The notes beneath the pieces are model-generated. The model was not told where the DNA came from, made no database searches, and worked only from the letters and a program-made list of their open reading frames with translations. A stretch of 64,000 nucleotides of DNA from Paenarthrobacter sp. JL.01a (lineage in GTDB: Bacteria; Actinomycetota; Actinomycetes; Actinomycetales; Micrococcaceae), in assembly GCF_025452095.1 (NCBI RefSeq), contig NZ_CP104877.1, positions 1,798,001-1,862,000 of the forward strand, written 5' to 3'. Of this stretch, positions 7,855 through 18,633 are shown in pieces. The number at the start of each line of letters is the position of its first letter. Positions within the stretch are counted from its first letter, which is position 1. The position numbers and the translations under genes were made by a program.

Positions 7855-9492
7855 GTGTCAGAGCACAACGAGCCAGCTTCCAATACCGCGACGCCGGACG
7901 CCGGAAGGTCGGGCTTCCGTCCTGCCTCCGTGGCGGCGGTGCCCCTGGCCGCCATAGCCGGTGCGCTGGGTGTAACCGCTCCGGACGGCAGCCAGGACAT
8001 CGGCGTCACGGGCATCACCTTGAACTCCCGCGCAGTGGAAGCGGGCGACCTCTACCTGGCACTGCCGGGCGCGACACGCCACGGTGCCGACTTCGTTCCA
8101 CAGGCCATCGACGCCGGTGCCGTCGCCGTGGTGACGGACGACTCCGGTGCGCGCCAGCTTGCGCTGGCAACCGAACAACCCGTCCCGGTCATCATCGTCG
8201 GGGAGCCGCGCGCCGCCGTCGGGCCCCTGGCCGCGCTGATCTACCGCAGCCAACCGTCGGACGCAGCCTTCCCGCCGCTCTTCGGTGTCACCGGAACCAA
8301 CGGGAAGACCACCACCACCTACTTCATCAACTCGCTTTTGCGCGCCTTGGGTCGGCGTCCCGGATTGATCGGGACCATTGAGATCGTGGCCGGGGGAGAG
8401 CCCATTCCAAGCCTGCTGACCACGCCTGAGTCCACTGACGTTCACGCGCTCCTTGCCTTGATGCGTGAGCGCGGGCTGGATGCTGCCTCCATGGAGGTGT
8501 CCTCGCACGCGATCTCATACCGCCGGGTGGATGCGGTCATGTTCGAAGTCGCCGGATTCACCAACCTCACCCAGGACCACCTGGACCTCCACGGCAGCAT
8601 GGAGGAGTATTTCAATACCAAGGCCCGGCTTTTTACTCCCGGCCGCGCACGCCGCGCTGTCGTGACCGTGGACGACGAATGGGGCCGCAGGCTTGCCGGA
8701 CAGGCCGACATCCCGGTGACTACCCTTGCGGCCGCCAACGCCGCGGCTGACGCCGACTGGCACGTGTCTTCTGTCAACCCGCGCGGTCTCGGATCGGAAT
8801 TCGAACTCAAGCACAGGGACGGCCGGAGCTTGCGGGTCCACACGGGCTTGCCGGGGGACTTCAACGTGGCCAACGCCGCGTTGGCCACCATCATGGTCCT
8901 TGAGTCCGGCGTGGAGGAAGCTCTACTCCAGGAAGCCCTTGATGCCCATGATCCCTTCACCGTAGCGGTTCCAGGGCGCATGCAGCTGGTCTCCACCGAA
9001 CCTGCATCCGTGGTTGATTTTGCCCACAATCCAGACGCCCTGGCCCGTGCCCTGACGGCCGTCCGATCGCCTGAGCCTGGTTCGCGGGTCATCGTTGTCT
9101 TCGGTGCGACCGGACAACGAGACCAGGGCAAGAGGCCCACCATGGGAGCCATTGCCGCCCGGCTCGCGGACGTGGTCATCATCAGCGATGACGACCCCCA
9201 CGACGAGGACGCAGCGGCGATCCGCGCGGAAGTCCTGGCGGGCGCCTACGCGGCCCGCGAGGAAGAAAACCTGGATTGCGAAATCGTCGAATCCTACCCG
9301 CGCGACGCTGCCATCCGTCGTGCCGTGGAGGCAGCGACGACAAAGGACACCATCCTCATTGCAGGACGTGGCCACGAGGTCTGGCAGGAAGTGAAGGGCG
9401 TGAACCTTGCCCTGGACGACAGGGTGGAGCTGAAGGCTGCCTTGACATCCAGGGGATTCAGCGTTTCATCGGACCAGCGGATAGAGTCCTAA
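7855..9492 (+). CDS. murE: UDP-MurNAc-tripeptide synthetase MurE (probably L-lysine-adding)
   Basis: ATP-dependent Mur ligase that adds the third stem-peptide residue to UDP-MurNAc-L-Ala-D-Glu in the cytoplasm. The P-loop GTNGKTTT is at residues 147-154. The position where diaminopimelate-adding enzymes carry DNPR reads DDPH (residues 446-449, then DED). Loss of that Arg, together with the L-Lys peptidoglycan known for Arthrobacter, suggests L-lysine as substrate; this is an inference. GTG 7855 follows GGAG at usual spacing and gives 545 residues; upstream in-frame codons lack a ribosome-binding site. Six bases separate it from murF. Confidence 0.94.
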   Translation: MSEHNEPASNTATPDAGRSGFRPASVAAVPLAAIAGALGVTAPDGSQDIGVTGITLNSRAVEAGDLYLALPGATRHGADFVPQAIDAGAVAVVTDDSGARQLALATEQPVPVIIVGEPRAAVGPLAALIYRSQPSDAAFPPLFGVTGTNGKTTTTYFINSLLRALGRRPGLIGTIEIVAGGEPIPSLLTTPESTDVHALLALMRERGLDAASMEVSSHAISYRRVDAVMFEVAGFTNLTQDHLDLHGSMEEYFNTKARLFTPGRARRAVVTVDDEWGRRLAGQADIPVTTLAAANAAADADWHVSSVNPRGLGSEFELKHRDGRSLRVHTGLPGDFNVANAALATIMVLESGVEEALLQEALDAHDPFTVAVPGRMQLVSTEPASVVDFAHNPDALARALTAVRSPEPGSRVIVVFGATGQRDQGKRPTMGAIAARLADVVIISDDDPHDEDAAAIRAEVLAGAYAAREEENLDCEIVESYPRDAAIRRAVEAATTKDTILIAGRGHEVWQEVKGVNLALDDRVELKAALTSRGFSVSSDQRIES

Positions 9493-9498
9493 ACCGAG

Positions 9499-10989
9499 AT
9501 GATTGCATTTACTGCGGCGGAGATCGCCGACATCACCCATGGCCGCTTGACCGGAGATCCGGGCATCGTGCCCTCCTCTGTGGTCACTGACTCACGGGAG
9601 GCCACGCCCGGCTCGCTGTATGTGGCAAAGCCCGGCGAGCACGCCGACGGCCACAGCTTCGTCGACGCCGCTTTCGCCCGTGGCGCCGTCCTCGCACTGG
9701 CCGAACGCGAAGTGGCCGACTCCAACGGCAACCCGTATCCCGCCGTCGTGGTGGATGACGCCGTCCTGGCCATGGGCGCCCTGGCCGCTGAAGCCGTACG
9801 CCGTATCCGGGCTGAGCGCGAACAGCGCGGCGAGAAGTTCACGGTGGTTGGCATTACCGGTTCTGCCGGAAAGACCACCACCAAGGACCTCCTGGCCGGA
9901 GTTCTGTCCACGGCCGGGGCCACAGTGGCTCCGCAGGGCTCCTACAACGGCGAGGTCGGCGTCCCGCTGACAGTTTTCGCAGCTGACGCCCGGACGCGCT
10001 TCCTGGTCATCGAAATGGGTGCCACGGGCCTGGGGCACATCAAGTACCTGGCCGGCATGGTCAAACCCGACATCGGGGTGGTCCTGATGGTTGGTACGGC
10101 GCACGCCGGCGAGTTCGGTGGCGTGGAGAACATCGCCAAAACCAAGGGTGAGCTGGTCGAAGCCCTCAGCGAAAACGGCACGGCTGTGCTCAATCTTGAC
10201 GACGGCCGGGTCGCTGCGATGCGCTCACGAACCAACGCCAAGGTGCTGGGATTCTCGGCCCAGCCGGCAACCAGCGAAGAGGTCGAGGCCCGCAACGTGG
10301 TGGTGGACGCCGACGGCTGTCCCGCCTTTGATCTCGTGCTTCCCGACGGCGGACCGTCCGTACCTGTCCACAGCCGCCTTATCGGCGCGCACCATGTGAC
10401 GAACCTGCTGGCAGCCGCTGCCGCTGCGTTCGCTGCGGGCATTCCTGCCGCAGACATCGCCGCGTCCTTGAGCTCACAGCAGGCTGCGAGCAGGTGGCGG
10501 ATGGAACGGACCGAACGCGAGGACGGCGTCACCATCATCAACGACGCCTACAACGCCAACCCTGAATCCATGCGCGCGGCACTGCGCACCCTGGCGGACA
10601 TTGGACAGGGCCGCAGGACCTGGGCTGTCCTCGGAGCCATGCTTGAGCTGGGAGACGATTCCATCCGCGAGCACACCGCGGTGGGCACGCAGGTAGTGCG
10701 GCTGAACATCTCCCGCCTGGTGGTTGTTGGGCGTGAAGCACGTGCCCTGTACGTTTCGGCGATCCAGGAAGGCTCCTGGGGTGATGAATGCTCCTTCACC
10801 GAAACCGTGGAAGAAGCATACGAGCTCCTGCAGAACGAACTCAGGCCGGGCGACCTCGTGTTGTTCAAGTCCTCCAACGGGGTCGGACTGAGGCACTTGG
10901 GTGATCGGATAGCATTACCTCCACGGGCCGAGCCCACCGGAGAAAGCGCGGCAGAACCTGCCGCAAGCGAAGGGAACGAGCTGCTGTGA
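9499..10989 (+). CDS. murF: UDP-MurNAc-tripeptide--D-Ala-D-Ala ligase MurF
   Basis: Cytoplasmic Mur ligase that adds the D-Ala-D-Ala dipeptide to complete the UDP-MurNAc-pentapeptide. The P-loop GSAGKTTT is at residues 121-128 after VVGIT, with a middle domain containing [13 protein letters not shown] and a C-terminal domain with [11 protein letters not shown]. Length 496 is a little long because of an Ala/Glu-rich tail. The ATG at 9499 is six bases after the murE stop with no strong ribosome-binding site, so it probably relies on coupling. The stop overlaps the mraY GTG by four bases. Confidence 0.95.
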   Translation: MIAFTAAEIADITHGRLTGDPGIVPSSVVTDSREATPGSLYVAKPGEHADGHSFVDAAFARGAVLALAEREVADSNGNPYPAVVVDDAVLAMGALAAEAVRRIRAEREQRGEKFTVVGITGSAGKTTTKDLLAGVLSTAGATVAPQGSYNGEVGVPLTVFAADARTRFLVIEMGATGLGHIKYLAGMVKPDIGVVLMVGTAHAGEFGGVENIAKTKGELVEALSENGTAVLNLDDGRVAAMRSRTNAKVLGFSAQPATSEEVEARNVVVDADGCPAFDLVLPDGGPSVPVHSRLIGAHHVTNLLAAAAAAFAAGIPAADIAASLSSQQAASRWRMERTEREDGVTIINDAYNANPESMRAALRTLADIGQGRRTWAVLGAMLELGDDSIREHTAVGTQVVRLNISRLVVVGREARALYVSAIQEGSWGDECSFTETVEEAYELLQNELRPGDLVLFKSSNGVGLRHLGDRIALPPRAEPTGESAAEPAASEGNELL

Positions 10990-12095
10990 TTGCACTTTTG
11001 ATCGGCGCCGGCGTCGCCCTTCTGGTGGCCCTGATTGGCACACCCCTGTTCATCAGGTTCCTGGTAGCCAAAAGTTACGGTCAATTCATCCGTGATGATG
11101 GGCCCACCTCACACCACACCAAGCGCGGCACCCCCACCATGGGTGGAACCGTCGTGGTGGCGGCAGTGCTCATCAGCTACTTCGTGACCCACCTGATCAT
11201 GTGGATGATGAATCCACGGTCAGCCGGACCTTCGGCGTCCGGGCTGCTGCTGTTGTTCCTCATGGTCGGCATGGGCTTCGTCGGGTTCCTGGATGACTAC
11301 ATCAAGATCTCCAACAAACGCAGCCTGGGCCTGAACGCCCGAGCCAAGCTCATCCTGCAGGCCGCTGTCGGCATCATTTTCGCCGTGCTGGTCCTGCAGT
11401 TCCCCAACGAGGACGGACTTCGTCCCGCCTCAACGCAGATTTCGCTGGTCCGGGACATCCCCTGGCTGGACCTCGCGTTCGGCGGGACTGTCCTGGGTGC
11501 CATCTTGTTCATCGTGTGGTCCAACCTGATCATCACGGCGGCCACCAATGGCGTAAACCTTACTGATGGCCTGGACGGCCTGGCCGCCGGAGCCTCCATC
11601 ATGGTCTTCGGCGCATACACGATCATGGGCATCTGGCAGAACAACCAGGCCTGCGGCTCTCCCCGGGAATTCGGCAGCGGCTGTTACCAAGTACGTGACC
11701 CCATGGACCTCGCCCTGCTCGCCGCGATCCTCAGCGCCGCCCTCGTGGGATTCCTCTGGTGGAATACTTCACCGGCCAAGATCTTCATGGGAGACACCGG
11801 CTCGCTGGCCATCGGCGGAGCAGTGGCAGCCTTCGCCATCCTCTCCCGCACTGAGTTGCTGCTGGCCTTCATTGGCGGCCTGTTTGTCCTCATAACCCTC
11901 TCGGTCATCATCCAAGTCGGTTTCTTCAAGCTCTCCGGCGGCAAGCGGGTCTTCAAGATGGCCCCGCTCCAGCACCACTTCGAACTCAAGGGCTGGGCGG
12001 AAGTCACCGTGGTGGTCCGGTTCTGGATCCTCGCCGGGCTTTTCGTGGCCGCGGGCCTGGGAATCTTCTACGCTGAATGGGTGGTGCTGCTGTGA
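10986..12095 (+). CDS. mraY: Phospho-N-acetylmuramoyl-pentapeptide transferase MraY
   Basis: Polytopic enzyme that transfers phospho-MurNAc-pentapeptide to undecaprenyl phosphate, making lipid I. About ten membrane segments are visible. Conserved cytoplasmic motifs include [11 protein letters not shown] near residue 45, Asp103-Asp104 (DDYIK), NLTDGLDG (191-198), FMGDTGS and APLQHHFE. One hydrophilic loop, probably extracytoplasmic, contains Cys223 and Cys233 ten residues apart, which could form a disulphide. The GTG overlaps the murF stop (GTGA), and its own stop overlaps the chosen murD start by four bases. Confidence 0.95.
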   Translation: MIALLIGAGVALLVALIGTPLFIRFLVAKSYGQFIRDDGPTSHHTKRGTPTMGGTVVVAAVLISYFVTHLIMWMMNPRSAGPSASGLLLLFLMVGMGFVGFLDDYIKISNKRSLGLNARAKLILQAAVGIIFAVLVLQFPNEDGLRPASTQISLVRDIPWLDLAFGGTVLGAILFIVWSNLIITAATNGVNLTDGLDGLAAGASIMVFGAYTIMGIWQNNQACGSPREFGSGCYQVRDPMDLALLAAILSAALVGFLWWNTSPAKIFMGDTGSLAIGGAVAAFAILSRTELLLAFIGGLFVLITLSVIIQVGFFKLSGGKRVFKMAPLQHHFELKGWAEVTVVVRFWILAGLFVAAGLGIFYAEWVVLL

Positions 12096-13666
12096 ACGAA
12101 AGCTCCGAGACAACGACTTCCACCTCCGACCGTCTCAAGGACCTCACCAGCTGGGATGCCGACTGGAGCGGGCTGCGGGTTGTCGTGACAGGCATCGGCC
12201 TGTCCGGCTTCTCTGCCGCGGACACACTGATCGAGCTTGGAGCCAAGGTGGTGGTGGTGGACGCCGCAACCACCGACAAAGCCAAGGCCCAGGCGGACAC
12301 CCTGAAGATCGTGGGTGCCGTCGATGTCCTCCTCGGGGAAGATGCCGTCAACGCACTTCCCCTGATCGATGACGCGCTGCCTGACCTGGTGGTGACCTCG
12401 CCCGGCTGGCGCCCGGACCAAGCCCTGCTCGCGGCAGCCAAGCGTAAGCACATTCCTGTTTGGGGCGACGTCGAACTGGCCTGGCGCCTGCGCGTCCGTG
12501 AAGGACGCAAGACGACCGAGTGGCTGGCAATCACCGGAACCAACGGCAAGACCACCACAGTGGGAATGACCGAATCCATGCTGCAGGCCGCCGGTTTGAA
12601 GGCAATCGCGGTGGGGAACGTGGGAACGCCGATCCTGGACGCGCTCCGGGACCCTGTTGACTACGATGTTTTCGCCGTGGAGCTGTCCAGCTTCCAGCTG
12701 CACTGGAGCCACTCCCTGTCACCGGTGGCAAGCGTATGCCTCAACGTCGCCGAGGACCACGTGGACTGGCATGGTTCCTATGCGTCCTATCTGGCCGACA
12801 AGGCCAAGGTGTATGAGAACACCCAAAAGGCCGCGATCTACAATGCCGAGCAGATCGAAACAGAACGCATGGTGGAGAATGCGGACGTCGTGGAGGGCTG
12901 CCGTGCCATCGGCTTCACCACCAACACTCCGGCCATCAGCATGGTGGGCGTGGTGGAAGGCCTCCTCGTGGACCGCGCCTTCATCGCCGAGCGCAAGGAC
13001 TCCGCGGCAGAGCTCGCGGCCATGGCAGACCTGGGTCCGGTCGCCCCACGCCACATGGTGGCCAATGCACTGGCAGCTGCAGCACTGGTCAGGGCCTACG
13101 GTGTTGAACCATCAGCTGTGAAGCAGGGCCTCGTGAACTACCTGCCCGGCGCCCACCGCATCCAGTTGGTGGCAAAGCACAACGACATCCTGTGGATCAA
13201 CGACTCCAAGGCGACCAATCCGCACGCTGCCTCGGCGGCCCTTTCGGCCTTCCAGAACGTGGTCTGGATTGCCGGAGGCTTGTCCAAGGGCGTCAACTAT
13301 GACGATCTGGTCAAGGAACACGCACCCCGGCTCAAGGCCGTGGTCCTCATCGGAACGGACACCGGCCAGCTTGAGGCCTCGCTCCAGCGACACGCGCCGG
13401 ATGTCCCCGTGATATCCCAAGCCAAGGGTGACACTGAGAGTGTGCAGACCGCAGCCGGTAACGCAGCTTCGCCAATTTTCGGCGAGACCGTCATGGCCCA
13501 GGCTGTGGCGTCCGCGGCGGGCGTAGCCACCTCCGGTGATACCGTCCTCATGGCGCCGGCGGCTGCATCCATGGATCAGTTCTCTTCCTACGCTCACCGT
13601 GGCGACGCATTCGTCCAGGCAGTTCGCGAGCTTGTGGAAGGGCAGGCACAGACCACCGAGGAGTAA
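12092..13666 (+). CDS. murD: UDP-MurNAc-L-Ala--D-Glu ligase MurD
   Basis: Cytoplasmic Mur ligase adding D-glutamate to UDP-MurNAc-L-Ala. An N-terminal Rossmann-like domain ([15 protein letters not shown]) precedes the ATPase domain with TGTNGKTTT at residues 148-156; [10 protein letters not shown] marks the C-terminal domain. I chose GTG 12092, which overlaps the mraY stop by four bases like its neighbours; an ATG 15 bases earlier is possible. About 524 residues, somewhat long for the family because of the N-terminal extension. GAGGAG for ftsW overlaps its last codons. Confidence 0.95.
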   Translation: MNESSETTTSTSDRLKDLTSWDADWSGLRVVVTGIGLSGFSAADTLIELGAKVVVVDAATTDKAKAQADTLKIVGAVDVLLGEDAVNALPLIDDALPDLVVTSPGWRPDQALLAAAKRKHIPVWGDVELAWRLRVREGRKTTEWLAITGTNGKTTTVGMTESMLQAAGLKAIAVGNVGTPILDALRDPVDYDVFAVELSSFQLHWSHSLSPVASVCLNVAEDHVDWHGSYASYLADKAKVYENTQKAAIYNAEQIETERMVENADVVEGCRAIGFTTNTPAISMVGVVEGLLVDRAFIAERKDSAAELAAMADLGPVAPRHMVANALAAAALVRAYGVEPSAVKQGLVNYLPGAHRIQLVAKHNDILWINDSKATNPHAASAALSAFQNVVWIAGGLSKGVNYDDLVKEHAPRLKAVVLIGTDTGQLEASLQRHAPDVPVISQAKGDTESVQTAAGNAASPIFGETVMAQAVASAAGVATSGDTVLMAPAAASMDQFSSYAHRGDAFVQAVRELVEGQAQTTEE

Positions 13667-13668
13667 CA

Positions 13669-14970
13669 ATGGTCAGCACGCCCACCCGCACCCGCGGCAA
13701 AGAGCCAGGGGACGGGAAGAACAAGGCCACGCCCCCGGGCAGCAGGCAGCCCAAAGGACTCCGCAGGCACTGGCGCAGCTTCTGGGAAAGCCTTGAAGGC
13801 AAAAGCAAGGCTCCCAACAGCTCCACGTACTACCTCATTTTGGGTTGTGCCCTGGCCCTGACGGCCATTGGCATCATGATGGTACTGTCCGCTTCGAGCG
13901 TCGAGGCCATTTCCGAAGGAAAATCGCCCTACGCCGACGCCATGAAGCAGGCCGCGTTCGGTGTCGTTGGACTCATCGCGATGTACATCATTTCGCGGAC
14001 CAACGTGGACTGGATGAAGAAGTTGTCCTGGTGGGCCCTGGGCGCAGTGGTGGTGCTGCTGGCCTTGGTGCAGGTCATGGGCAACAGCGTCAACGGAAAC
14101 AAGAACTGGATCGACCTCGGGGGCATCACCCTCCAGCCCTCCGAAATGTCCAAACTTGTTCTCTGCGTCTGGATTGCCGCGGTACTTGCCCGCAAACAGA
14201 AGCTCCTTAACCGCTGGATGCATGTCATCATCCCGGTGGTCCCGGGAGCTGGCCTGGTCATCGGTTTGGTGATGCTCGGCAACGACCTCGGAACTGTCAT
14301 TGTCATTGCGGCCATCGCAGCCGCCGGCCTCTACTTCGCCGGGGTTCCCGGACGGATGCTGGGCATCGCGGGCATCGTCGGCGTGGTCGGGGCCATCCTT
14401 GCCACAGTCAGCAGTTCCAACCGCATGTGCCGCATTACGTCCTGGCTGGGTACGGCATCGGCATCGTGCACCGAACAGTTCGACTTCGACTTCCAGTCAA
14501 CCAACGGCATGTACGGCCTGGCCCAGGGGAGTTGGACGGGCCTGGGACTGGGCCAGAGCCGGCAGAAGTACAACTGGCTCCCCGAAGCCCACAACGACTT
14601 CATCTTTGCCATCATCGGCGAGGAACTGGGACTGGTGGGAACCATCGTGGTCCTCGTGCTCTTCGCCATCCTGGGCATCGCGATCTTCCGGGTGGTTGTC
14701 CGCCAGACCGATCCCTTCCAGCGGACCCTCGCCGGCGGAATCATGGTGTGGCTGCTGGGCCAGGCGAGCATGAACATGGCTGTGGTCACGCAGTTGCTTC
14801 CCGTCGTGGGAGTGCCGTTGCCCTTCATCTCCTATGGCGGTTCGGCACTGATCATGTCCTTGTGTGGTGTGGGCGTAGTGTTGTCCTTGGCCCGCGGCCA
14901 GCTGCCACCCCAGCAACGTCCACGATTCCTGCCGCGCCGTTCACCCAAACCCGCACGAAAGCGTACCTAG
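13669..14970 (+). CDS. ftsW: Septal peptidoglycan polymerase FtsW (SEDS family)
   Basis: SEDS-family glycosyltransferase that polymerises lipid II at the septum with FtsI. A basic 50-residue N-terminal tail precedes about ten membrane segments. Family motifs include NGNKNWIDLGGITLQPSEMSKL, here split as NKNWIDLGG and QPSEMSK, and the later PEAHNDFIFAIIGEELG and PFISYGGSA. The large extracytoplasmic loop carries Cys254 and Cys267, a possible disulphide. The C-terminus is Arg/Lys-rich. The ATG at 13669 follows GAGGAG, two bases after murD. Confidence 0.95.
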   Translation: MVSTPTRTRGKEPGDGKNKATPPGSRQPKGLRRHWRSFWESLEGKSKAPNSSTYYLILGCALALTAIGIMMVLSASSVEAISEGKSPYADAMKQAAFGVVGLIAMYIISRTNVDWMKKLSWWALGAVVVLLALVQVMGNSVNGNKNWIDLGGITLQPSEMSKLVLCVWIAAVLARKQKLLNRWMHVIIPVVPGAGLVIGLVMLGNDLGTVIVIAAIAAAGLYFAGVPGRMLGIAGIVGVVGAILATVSSSNRMCRITSWLGTASASCTEQFDFDFQSTNGMYGLAQGSWTGLGLGQSRQKYNWLPEAHNDFIFAIIGEELGLVGTIVVLVLFAILGIAIFRVVVRQTDPFQRTLAGGIMVWLLGQASMNMAVVTQLLPVVGVPLPFISYGGSALIMSLCGVGVVLSLARGQLPPQQRPRFLPRRSPKPARKRT

Positions 14971-14976
14971 TACTTC

Positions 14977-16095
14977 ATGACTTCTGATTCCCACGCGTCC
15001 AAGCCAATATCGGTCGTCCTTGCAGGCGGAGGAACGGCCGGGCACATCAGCCCGTTGCTGGCCATTGCTGATGCCATCAGGGAAAAGCGGCCTGATGCGT
15101 CCATCCTGACTGTAGGAACGCCGTCGGGAATGGAAAACAGGCTGATCCCCGCAGCCGGGTACCGACTGGCTACCATCGACAGGGTTCCCTTCCCGCGCCG
15201 GCCATCGGTCGACCTGTTCAAACTTCCGGGGCGCCTCGCCGGAGCCGTCAAGCAAGCAACGGGCATCCTCGAGGATTCCCAGGCGGACGTCCTGGTGGGC
15301 GTGGGTGGTTATGTGTGCACGCCCATGTACCTCGCGGCCCGGCGACTCGGTATTCCGATCGTCGTCCACGAGGCCAACATGAAGGCAGGGCTTGCCAACC
15401 GCGTCGGTGCCAGGTTCAGCCGCCACGTCGCCGTGGCGTTCGCAGGCACACGCCTGAAGGGCGCCCGCCACGTGGGCATGCCGATGCGGCGCGCCATCTC
15501 CACGCTCGACCGGGGCTCGGCCGCTCCGGCTGCCAAGGCGCTGCTCGGCCTGGACCCTGACCGTCCGGCCTTGATCGTGACCGGCGGATCGTCCGGCGCA
15601 CTCAGCATCAACCGGGCGATCGCTGCCGCTCTGCCTGCCTTCGCCGCAGCCGGCATCCAGACTCTCCACATCACCGGCGTCGGTAAAGCTGTCAGGAACG
15701 ACGACGACGGCGGCCTGCTGGCCGGTGACGGCTACCGCCAGGTTGAGTATGTGGACGGGATGGAGAACGTCTACGCTGCCGCTGATGTTCTGCTGGCCCG
15801 CGCCGGGGCGGGTACCGTCAGCGAGGTCGCTGCGGTAGGCGTTCCTGCGGTCTTCGTGCCCTTGCCGATTGGCAACGGGGAGCAGGCCTTGAACGCAGCC
15901 CCACTGGTGGAAGCCGGCGGCGCGCTGCTCGTCGAAGACCAGGACCTGGGCCCGCAGTGGCTGGAGCAGGAGCTGATTCCCCTGCTCTCGGACCGGAGCC
16001 GGTTGGACGACATGGCCCGCAAGTCCGAAGCCCTTGGTATACGAAACGCAGATCAGCGCATGGCTGATCTTGTCCTGGAAGCGGTATCCGCATGA
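14977..16095 (+). CDS. murG: UDP-GlcNAc--undecaprenyl-PP-MurNAc-pentapeptide GlcNAc transferase MurG
   Basis: Peripheral membrane GT28 glycosyltransferase that converts lipid I to lipid II on the cytoplasmic face. The N-terminal glycine-rich loop GGGTAGH is at residues 17-23. The second glycine-rich loop ([12 protein letters not shown]) and the UDP-GlcNAc-binding region ([10 protein letters not shown], followed by [13 protein letters not shown]) are intact. Length 372 is typical. It begins six bases after ftsW without a strong ribosome-binding site. Its stop overlaps the murC ATG by four bases. Confidence 0.95.
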   Translation: MTSDSHASKPISVVLAGGGTAGHISPLLAIADAIREKRPDASILTVGTPSGMENRLIPAAGYRLATIDRVPFPRRPSVDLFKLPGRLAGAVKQATGILEDSQADVLVGVGGYVCTPMYLAARRLGIPIVVHEANMKAGLANRVGARFSRHVAVAFAGTRLKGARHVGMPMRRAISTLDRGSAAPAAKALLGLDPDRPALIVTGGSSGALSINRAIAAALPAFAAAGIQTLHITGVGKAVRNDDDGGLLAGDGYRQVEYVDGMENVYAAADVLLARAGAGTVSEVAAVGVPAVFVPLPIGNGEQALNAAPLVEAGGALLVEDQDLGPQWLEQELIPLLSDRSRLDDMARKSEALGIRNADQRMADLVLEAVSA

Positions 16096-17462
16096 CCACC
16101 AGCATTGCCCCCCTCGATAACCTCGGCCGGGTCCACTTCATTGGCATCGGCGGCGTAGGCATGTCCGCCGTCGCACGGATCATGGTGGCCCGTGGGGTCC
16201 CGGTGAGCGGCAGCGACGCAAAGGACCTTCCAGTAATGCGGGACCTCGAAGCAGCCGGCGCACGCATCGCCGTTGGATACGATGCCGCCAATCTTGGCGA
16301 TGCCCAGACGGTGGTTGCAGGCTCGGCCATCCGGGCCGATAATCCGGAACTCGTGGCGGCACGCAGTGCTGGATTGCCTGTCCTCCACCGTTCCGAAGGC
16401 CTGGCCGCCACCATGGCCGGCCACCGGGTGGTCACCGTCGCAGGCACGCACGGGAAGTCCACCACCACGTCCATGATTGCCGTGCTCCTGAAGGAAGCGG
16501 GCCTGGATCCCTCCTTCGCGATCGGGGCGAATGTTCCCTCACTGGGCGTCAACGCAGCCCACGGTTCCTCGGACATCTTCGTGGCCGAAGCCGACGAATC
16601 CGACGGCTCCTTCCTGAACTACCAGCCGCTGATCTCGGTAGTGACGAACGTCGAAGCCGACCACCTGGACCACTACGGGACACCCGAAGCCGTCTTTGCG
16701 TCCTTCGACGCTTTCGCCGCGCTGCTGCCCGCACAGGGGCTCCTGCTCGCCTGCGCCGACGACCCGGGCGCGCTTGCCCTCGCCCAACGCACCGCTGCGG
16801 CCGGAACTACCCGTGTCCGCACCTATGGCACATCGGGCGAAGCTGACATCAAGCTCCACGACGGCGGACCGGGAGAGGTGTCGGTGGGGGTTGGCGATGA
16901 CGTCCACCGCCTCGACCTCAAAGTACCGGGACGCCACAATGCGCTGAACGCGGCAGCGGCCTTCGCCGTCGCCCTTGAACTTGGGGTAGCTCCAGCTGCT
17001 GCCGCGTCAGCGTTGGGTCACTTCACCGGGGCCTCGCGGAGGTTCGAACTGAAGGGACAGGGGAGCGGGGTCCGTGTTTACGACGATTACGCCCACCATC
17101 CCACGGAGGTCCGGGCTGCCCTTTCGGCGGCACGCTCGGTCGCGGGGGAGCACAAAGTGCACGTTCTCTTCCAGCCGCACCTGTTTTCCCGGACCCGCGA
17201 ATTCGCCGGCGAATTTGCCTCCGCATTGGATGCCGCGGACACGGCCCTGGTCCTGGATATCTACCCTGCCCGGGAGGACCCCATCCCAGGGGTTACCAGC
17301 ACGTTGATCACCGAGCAGTTGTCCACGGGCCGCCTTGTCGCATCCGCTGAGGCCGTGGACGCCATCGTGGCTGCCGCCGGCGAGGGTGACGTGGTGCTGA
17401 CCGTGGGAGCCGGCGATGTCACGGCATACGGGCCCATGATCGTGGAGGCGCTGGGTGGCTAG
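16092..17462 (+). CDS. murC: UDP-N-acetylmuramate--L-alanine ligase MurC
   Basis: First Mur ligase of the pathway, joining L-Ala to UDP-MurNAc in the cytoplasm. The N-terminal domain has [14 protein letters not shown], the ATPase P-loop GTHGKSTT is at residues 118-125, and [12 protein letters not shown] marks the C-terminal domain. Length 456 is typical. The ATG overlaps the murG stop (ATGA), and the gene overlaps ftsQ by eight bases. murB and ddl, which accompany murC in many bacteria, are absent here. Confidence 0.95.
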   Translation: MTTSIAPLDNLGRVHFIGIGGVGMSAVARIMVARGVPVSGSDAKDLPVMRDLEAAGARIAVGYDAANLGDAQTVVAGSAIRADNPELVAARSAGLPVLHRSEGLAATMAGHRVVTVAGTHGKSTTTSMIAVLLKEAGLDPSFAIGANVPSLGVNAAHGSSDIFVAEADESDGSFLNYQPLISVVTNVEADHLDHYGTPEAVFASFDAFAALLPAQGLLLACADDPGALALAQRTAAAGTTRVRTYGTSGEADIKLHDGGPGEVSVGVGDDVHRLDLKVPGRHNALNAAAAFAVALELGVAPAAAASALGHFTGASRRFELKGQGSGVRVYDDYAHHPTEVRAALSAARSVAGEHKVHVLFQPHLFSRTREFAGEFASALDAADTALVLDIYPAREDPIPGVTSTLITEQLSTGRLVASAEAVDAIVAAAGEGDVVLTVGAGDVTAYGPMIVEALGG

Positions 17463-18414
17463 CACCCGGAAGCCAACATTCAAGCCGGCCGGTAGCCCGG
17501 GCGGCCACGATGCCCGTCCTCCCAGGACGGGCGGTGGTGAGGCCGGCGGCGTCATCAGCGCGCAGCGGGACCTCAAACCCGAGGCCGCATCACCCGGCAT
17601 AACACCGGGCAAGTCCGCCGGCAAACCTTCGGGGAAGGGAACCGGTTCGAAACCGGCCGCGAAAGCGTCCACGTCCTCCGGGCCATCCGGGGACAACGTC
17701 ATCGCCTTTCCGGAGCCCAAGCGCCGGCGCCACCGGCGTGTCATGTGGTGGACCATTTCAGTGGTGACCGCACTTGTGGCCGTACTGATCGCCGGGGCAA
17801 TCTTTTCCCCGGTGCTGGCAGTACGGTCCATCACTGTTGACGGCACCACGTTGCTGACGCCCGACGCCGTGCAGAAGGCGTTGTCACCCCTTGACGGAAA
17901 GCCCCTGCCGCAGGTCAGCGAACAGGAGATCAACGAGCTCCTCAAACCGCTGGTGCAGGTCCGCTCGGCGACTATGGAGGCACGGCCACCTTCAGGGCTC
18001 CTGGTGCACGTCAACGAGCGTGTCCCGGTGGCCCTGCTCAAACAGGGTGACTCCTACATCATGGTCGATGTCGACGGAGTTCAGCTCGGGGCTACAAAGG
18101 ATCTTTCGGCCGTGGCGCTCCCTCTCATCGACGCGGGCGCAGCGTCCACCAACACGGAGTTGTTCAAGGCCATCGCCGCGGTCCTGGACACCTTGCCGGC
18201 CGACGTCCGGGCCAGGATGTCCACAGCGTCCGCTGCCTCGCCCGATGCGGTAGAACTCAAACTGGTGGACGGAAAGACGGTAGTGTGGGGCAATGCCGAG
18301 GACAGGGAGCTGAAGGCGAAGGCACTGGAAGCGTTGCTGAAGATGCCGGCCGATCCCAAGGTTCCCGTCAGCGTCTATGACGTCAGCGTTCCCCGGCATC
18401 CATTCACCAAATAA
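17455..18414 (+). CDS. ftsQ: Cell division protein FtsQ/DivIB
   Basis: Bitopic division protein that recruits and regulates the FtsL and FtsW-FtsI components. A long, Gly/Pro/Lys-rich cytoplasmic region (residues 1-96) is probably disordered. One membrane helix lies at about 97-119. The POTRA domain follows at about 123-195 (VRSITVDGTTLLTPDAV), then the FtsQ/DivIB beta domain. GTG 17455 overlaps the end of murC by eight bases. Length 319 is within the family range. Confidence 0.92.
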   Translation: MASTRKPTFKPAGSPGGHDARPPRTGGGEAGGVISAQRDLKPEAASPGITPGKSAGKPSGKGTGSKPAAKASTSSGPSGDNVIAFPEPKRRRHRRVMWWTISVVTALVAVLIAGAIFSPVLAVRSITVDGTTLLTPDAVQKALSPLDGKPLPQVSEQEINELLKPLVQVRSATMEARPPSGLLVHVNERVPVALLKQGDSYIMVDVDGVQLGATKDLSAVALPLIDAGAASTNTELFKAIAAVLDTLPADVRARMSTASAASPDAVELKLVDGKTVVWGNAEDRELKAKALEALLKMPADPKVPVSVYDVSVPRHPFTK

Positions 18415-18533
18415 ACAGCTTCGACAAAGTGACGCTGCAGGCGCCGGTAGCCTTAAATCGCGACATTCACACGACACGCGCAAGCGGTCATTGCATGTGC
18501 GAACCATAGGAAATACCGTCGCAGTAGAGTTAC

Positions 18534-18570
18534 TTGACATAACTATAACCTTCAACTAGAGGGTTAAGGT
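18534..18570 (+). promoter_or_regulatory. Putative ftsZ promoter overlapped by a dyad
   Basis: TTGACA (18534-18539), 17 bases, then TAGAGG (18557-18562). The -10 region lies inside an inverted repeat: AACCTTC (18547-18553), five bases, GAGGGTT (18559-18565), with outer ACCTT and AAGGT. The predicted leader would be about 65 bases. Confidence 0.5.
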
Positions 18571-18633
18571 CCAAGGATTCACACGTTGGACTCGACCAGT
18601 TTCGCTATAGGACACAAGCAAGGGGCACGAAAC

